Assembly (NCBI GenBank): GCA_009921765.1
Contig: RFXC01000089.1
Coordinates: 1 to 15,878, forward strand
Origin: Betaproteobacteria bacterium
GTDB taxonomy: Bacteria; Pseudomonadota; Gammaproteobacteria; Burkholderiales; Burkholderiaceae
Length of the DNA stretch: 15,878 nucleotides
Direction: 5' to 3'
Positions 14,709 through 15,878 of the stretch are shown piece after piece. Position 1 is the first letter of the stretch, and each line of letters starts with the position of its first letter. Below the pieces are notes generated by a model. That model was given only the letters and a program-made list of their open reading frames with translations, was not told where the DNA came from and did not search any database. The translations under genes were made by a program, and so were the position numbers.

Positions 14709-15878
14709 CTAGGCTGGCTCTTTCAGCGGCGCCATCTTCTGCGACACCACCACGATCGCGAGAAGCGCAAGGCCGATCATGTCTGTGATGGAACCGGGCT
14801 TGATCAGGGCCAGCGCTGCGACAACCAGCAGCACCCGTTGCCACATCCGCGTGGGGCCCACGAACCAGCCGAAGAGGCCTCCGGCCAGCGCGATGACGCC
14901 GATGGTGGCCGAACCCACGGCAAGAAGCACCTGGAACCACTGCGTGCTCCAGTCTTGCACGATCAGAAGGATTGATGGCTCATACACGAACATGAAGGGC
15001 ACGATATATGCGGGAGCGGCTGCGCGCATGGCGGCAAAGCCCGCGGCCCACATGCTGGTCTTGGCGAGCCCTGCTGCCGCGAAAACTGCCAGCGCCACGG
15101 GCGGCGTGATGGCCGACAGAATGGCGAAATAGAGCGCGAACATATGGGCAGCGGGCGTGACAGCGCCGAGCTTGATGATTGCAGGTACCAGGAGCGACAC
15201 CATCACGATGTAGGCCGGGGTGGTGGGCATGCCCATGCCCAGAATGATGCCGGCAATGGCAGTGAGCAGCAGAGCAAGAAAGAGCGCGTCCTTTGCGAGT
15301 CCGATCACCGCCTGCGTGAATTCGATACCCAGGCCGGTGATCGTGACGCTGCCGATCACCAGGCCCGCACACGCGCATGCCATCGCCACCGCAAGCGTAT
15401 TGCGAGCGCCATCGTTGAGCGCCTCGAAAACCGTACGCCAGCCGATGTCGGCACGCGTGCTCGCGCGAAGCAGCGCGAGGGGTATGCAAAAGAGTGCGCC
15501 TGCAAGCGCGCAGAGCGGCGCGGAGTAGCCTGCGCTCAATCCGATCAGCACGATGAGTATCGGGATGAACAGGTGGCCACGGTCGCGCATGACCGCACCG
15601 AACCTGGGAAGCTCAGACTTGGGCACGCCGGCAAGCTTGTAGCGCCTGGCCTCAAAATGCACCGCTGCGAATACCGACACGTAGTAGAGAAGCGCGGGGA
15701 TGAGTGCCCACAAGGCCACCTGGGCATAGGGAACGGCGAGGAACTCGGCCATTACGAATGCGGCGGCGCCCATGATGGGCGGCATCAGTTGCCCGCCAGT
15801 GGAGGCTACCGATTCGACCGCGGCGGCAAAGGAGGGTCGAAAGCCGGTGCGCTTCATGAGCGGAATCGTGATGGGACC
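14709..15878 (-). CDS. TRAP transporter fused permease, TAXI type (partial)
   Basis: The C-terminal 389 residues of a TRAP (tripartite ATP-independent periplasmic) permease; the frame stays open to the right window edge, so the 5' part is missing. Landmarks of the DctM core: GPITIPLMKRTGF at the visible start, then the segment from ASTGGQLMPPIMGAAAFVMAEF, the GMGMPTTPAYI turn, and SAITPPVALAVFAAAGLAK. The C-terminal part from FMFVYEPSILL onward, with extra helices ending in VVVSQKMAPLKEPA, is typical of the long fused TAXI permeases rather than plain DctM. It imports a carboxylate, often an organic or amino acid, using an ion gradient. The TAXI binding protein is not in the window; it should lie beyond the right edge if present. 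The gene converges on the photolyase with a 13-nt gap. Confidence 0.92.
   Translation of the reverse strand, partial: GPITIPLMKRTGFRPSFAAAVESVASTGGQLMPPIMGAAAFVMAEFLAVPYAQVALWALIPALLYYVSVFAAVHFEARRYKLAGVPKSELPRFGAVMRDRGHLFIPILIVLIGLSAGYSAPLCALAGALFCIPLALLRASTRADIGWRTVFEALNDGARNTLAVAMACACAGLVIGSVTITGLGIEFTQAVIGLAKDALFLALLLTAIAGIILGMGMPTTPAYIVMVSLLVPAIIKLGAVTPAAHMFALYFAILSAITPPVALAVFAAAGLAKTSMWAAGFAAMRAAAPAYIVPFMFVYEPSILLIVQDWSTQWFQVLLAVGSATIGVIALAGGLFGWFVGPTRMWQRVLLVVAALALIKPGSITDMIGLALLAIVVVSQKMAPLKEPA

Overview
The window is GC-rich, densely coded DNA from what looks like a betaproteobacterium of the order Burkholderiales. That placement is inferred from two Bug/TctC-type tripartite-tricarboxylate receptors, a family greatly expanded in Comamonadaceae, Alcaligenaceae and relatives, from the strong GC bias, and from the many GTG starts behind GGAG-type ribosome binding sites. 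There are 14 protein genes, one of them cut by the window edge. I see no rRNA, tRNA, insertion sequence, integrase or CRISPR array.

Left block (44-5983, minus strand). Read in the transcribed direction this is a six-gene operon: a Bug-type periplasmic receptor, a PotD-like substrate-binding protein, two PotB/PotC-like permeases, a PotA-like ATPase and a serine hydrolase of the beta-lactamase/EstB family. The three membrane and ATPase genes are tightly packed, with GTGA overlaps, and the hydrolase start codon directly follows the ATPase stop codon. Just upstream (6120-7545, also minus) is a two-gene unit of UxaA type: a small SAF-domain subunit overlapping a large altronate/galactarate-type dehydratase subunit.

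Centre block (7570-11921, plus strand). A short intergenic region separates the UxaA pair from a divergent run: an SsuC/TauC-type permease, an SsuB/TauB-type ATPase, a Tat-exported NMT1/SsuA-like binding protein, and a GMC-family FAD alcohol oxidoreductase. No sulfonate or taurine oxygenase lies alongside, so the substrate is open; the GMC enzyme hints at an alcohol.

Right block (11954-15878). An orphan Bug receptor (minus) converges on the GMC gene and diverges from a photolyase/cryptochrome-family gene (plus). The photolyase gene converges on the 3' part of a TRAP permease gene of the fused TAXI type (minus), which runs off the window.

Taken together this is a transport-and-catabolism region. 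It holds two complete ABC importers, two Bug receptors, a TRAP permease and three enzymes plausibly acting on imported organic acids, esters or alcohols. A unified pathway is inference. I found no convincing new defence or mobile system. The points most worth checking are the mixed-receptor operon ending in a hydrolase, the possible ATC start of the SsuC-like permease, the atypical FAD-site loop in the photolyase homologue, and the near absence of ATG starts.
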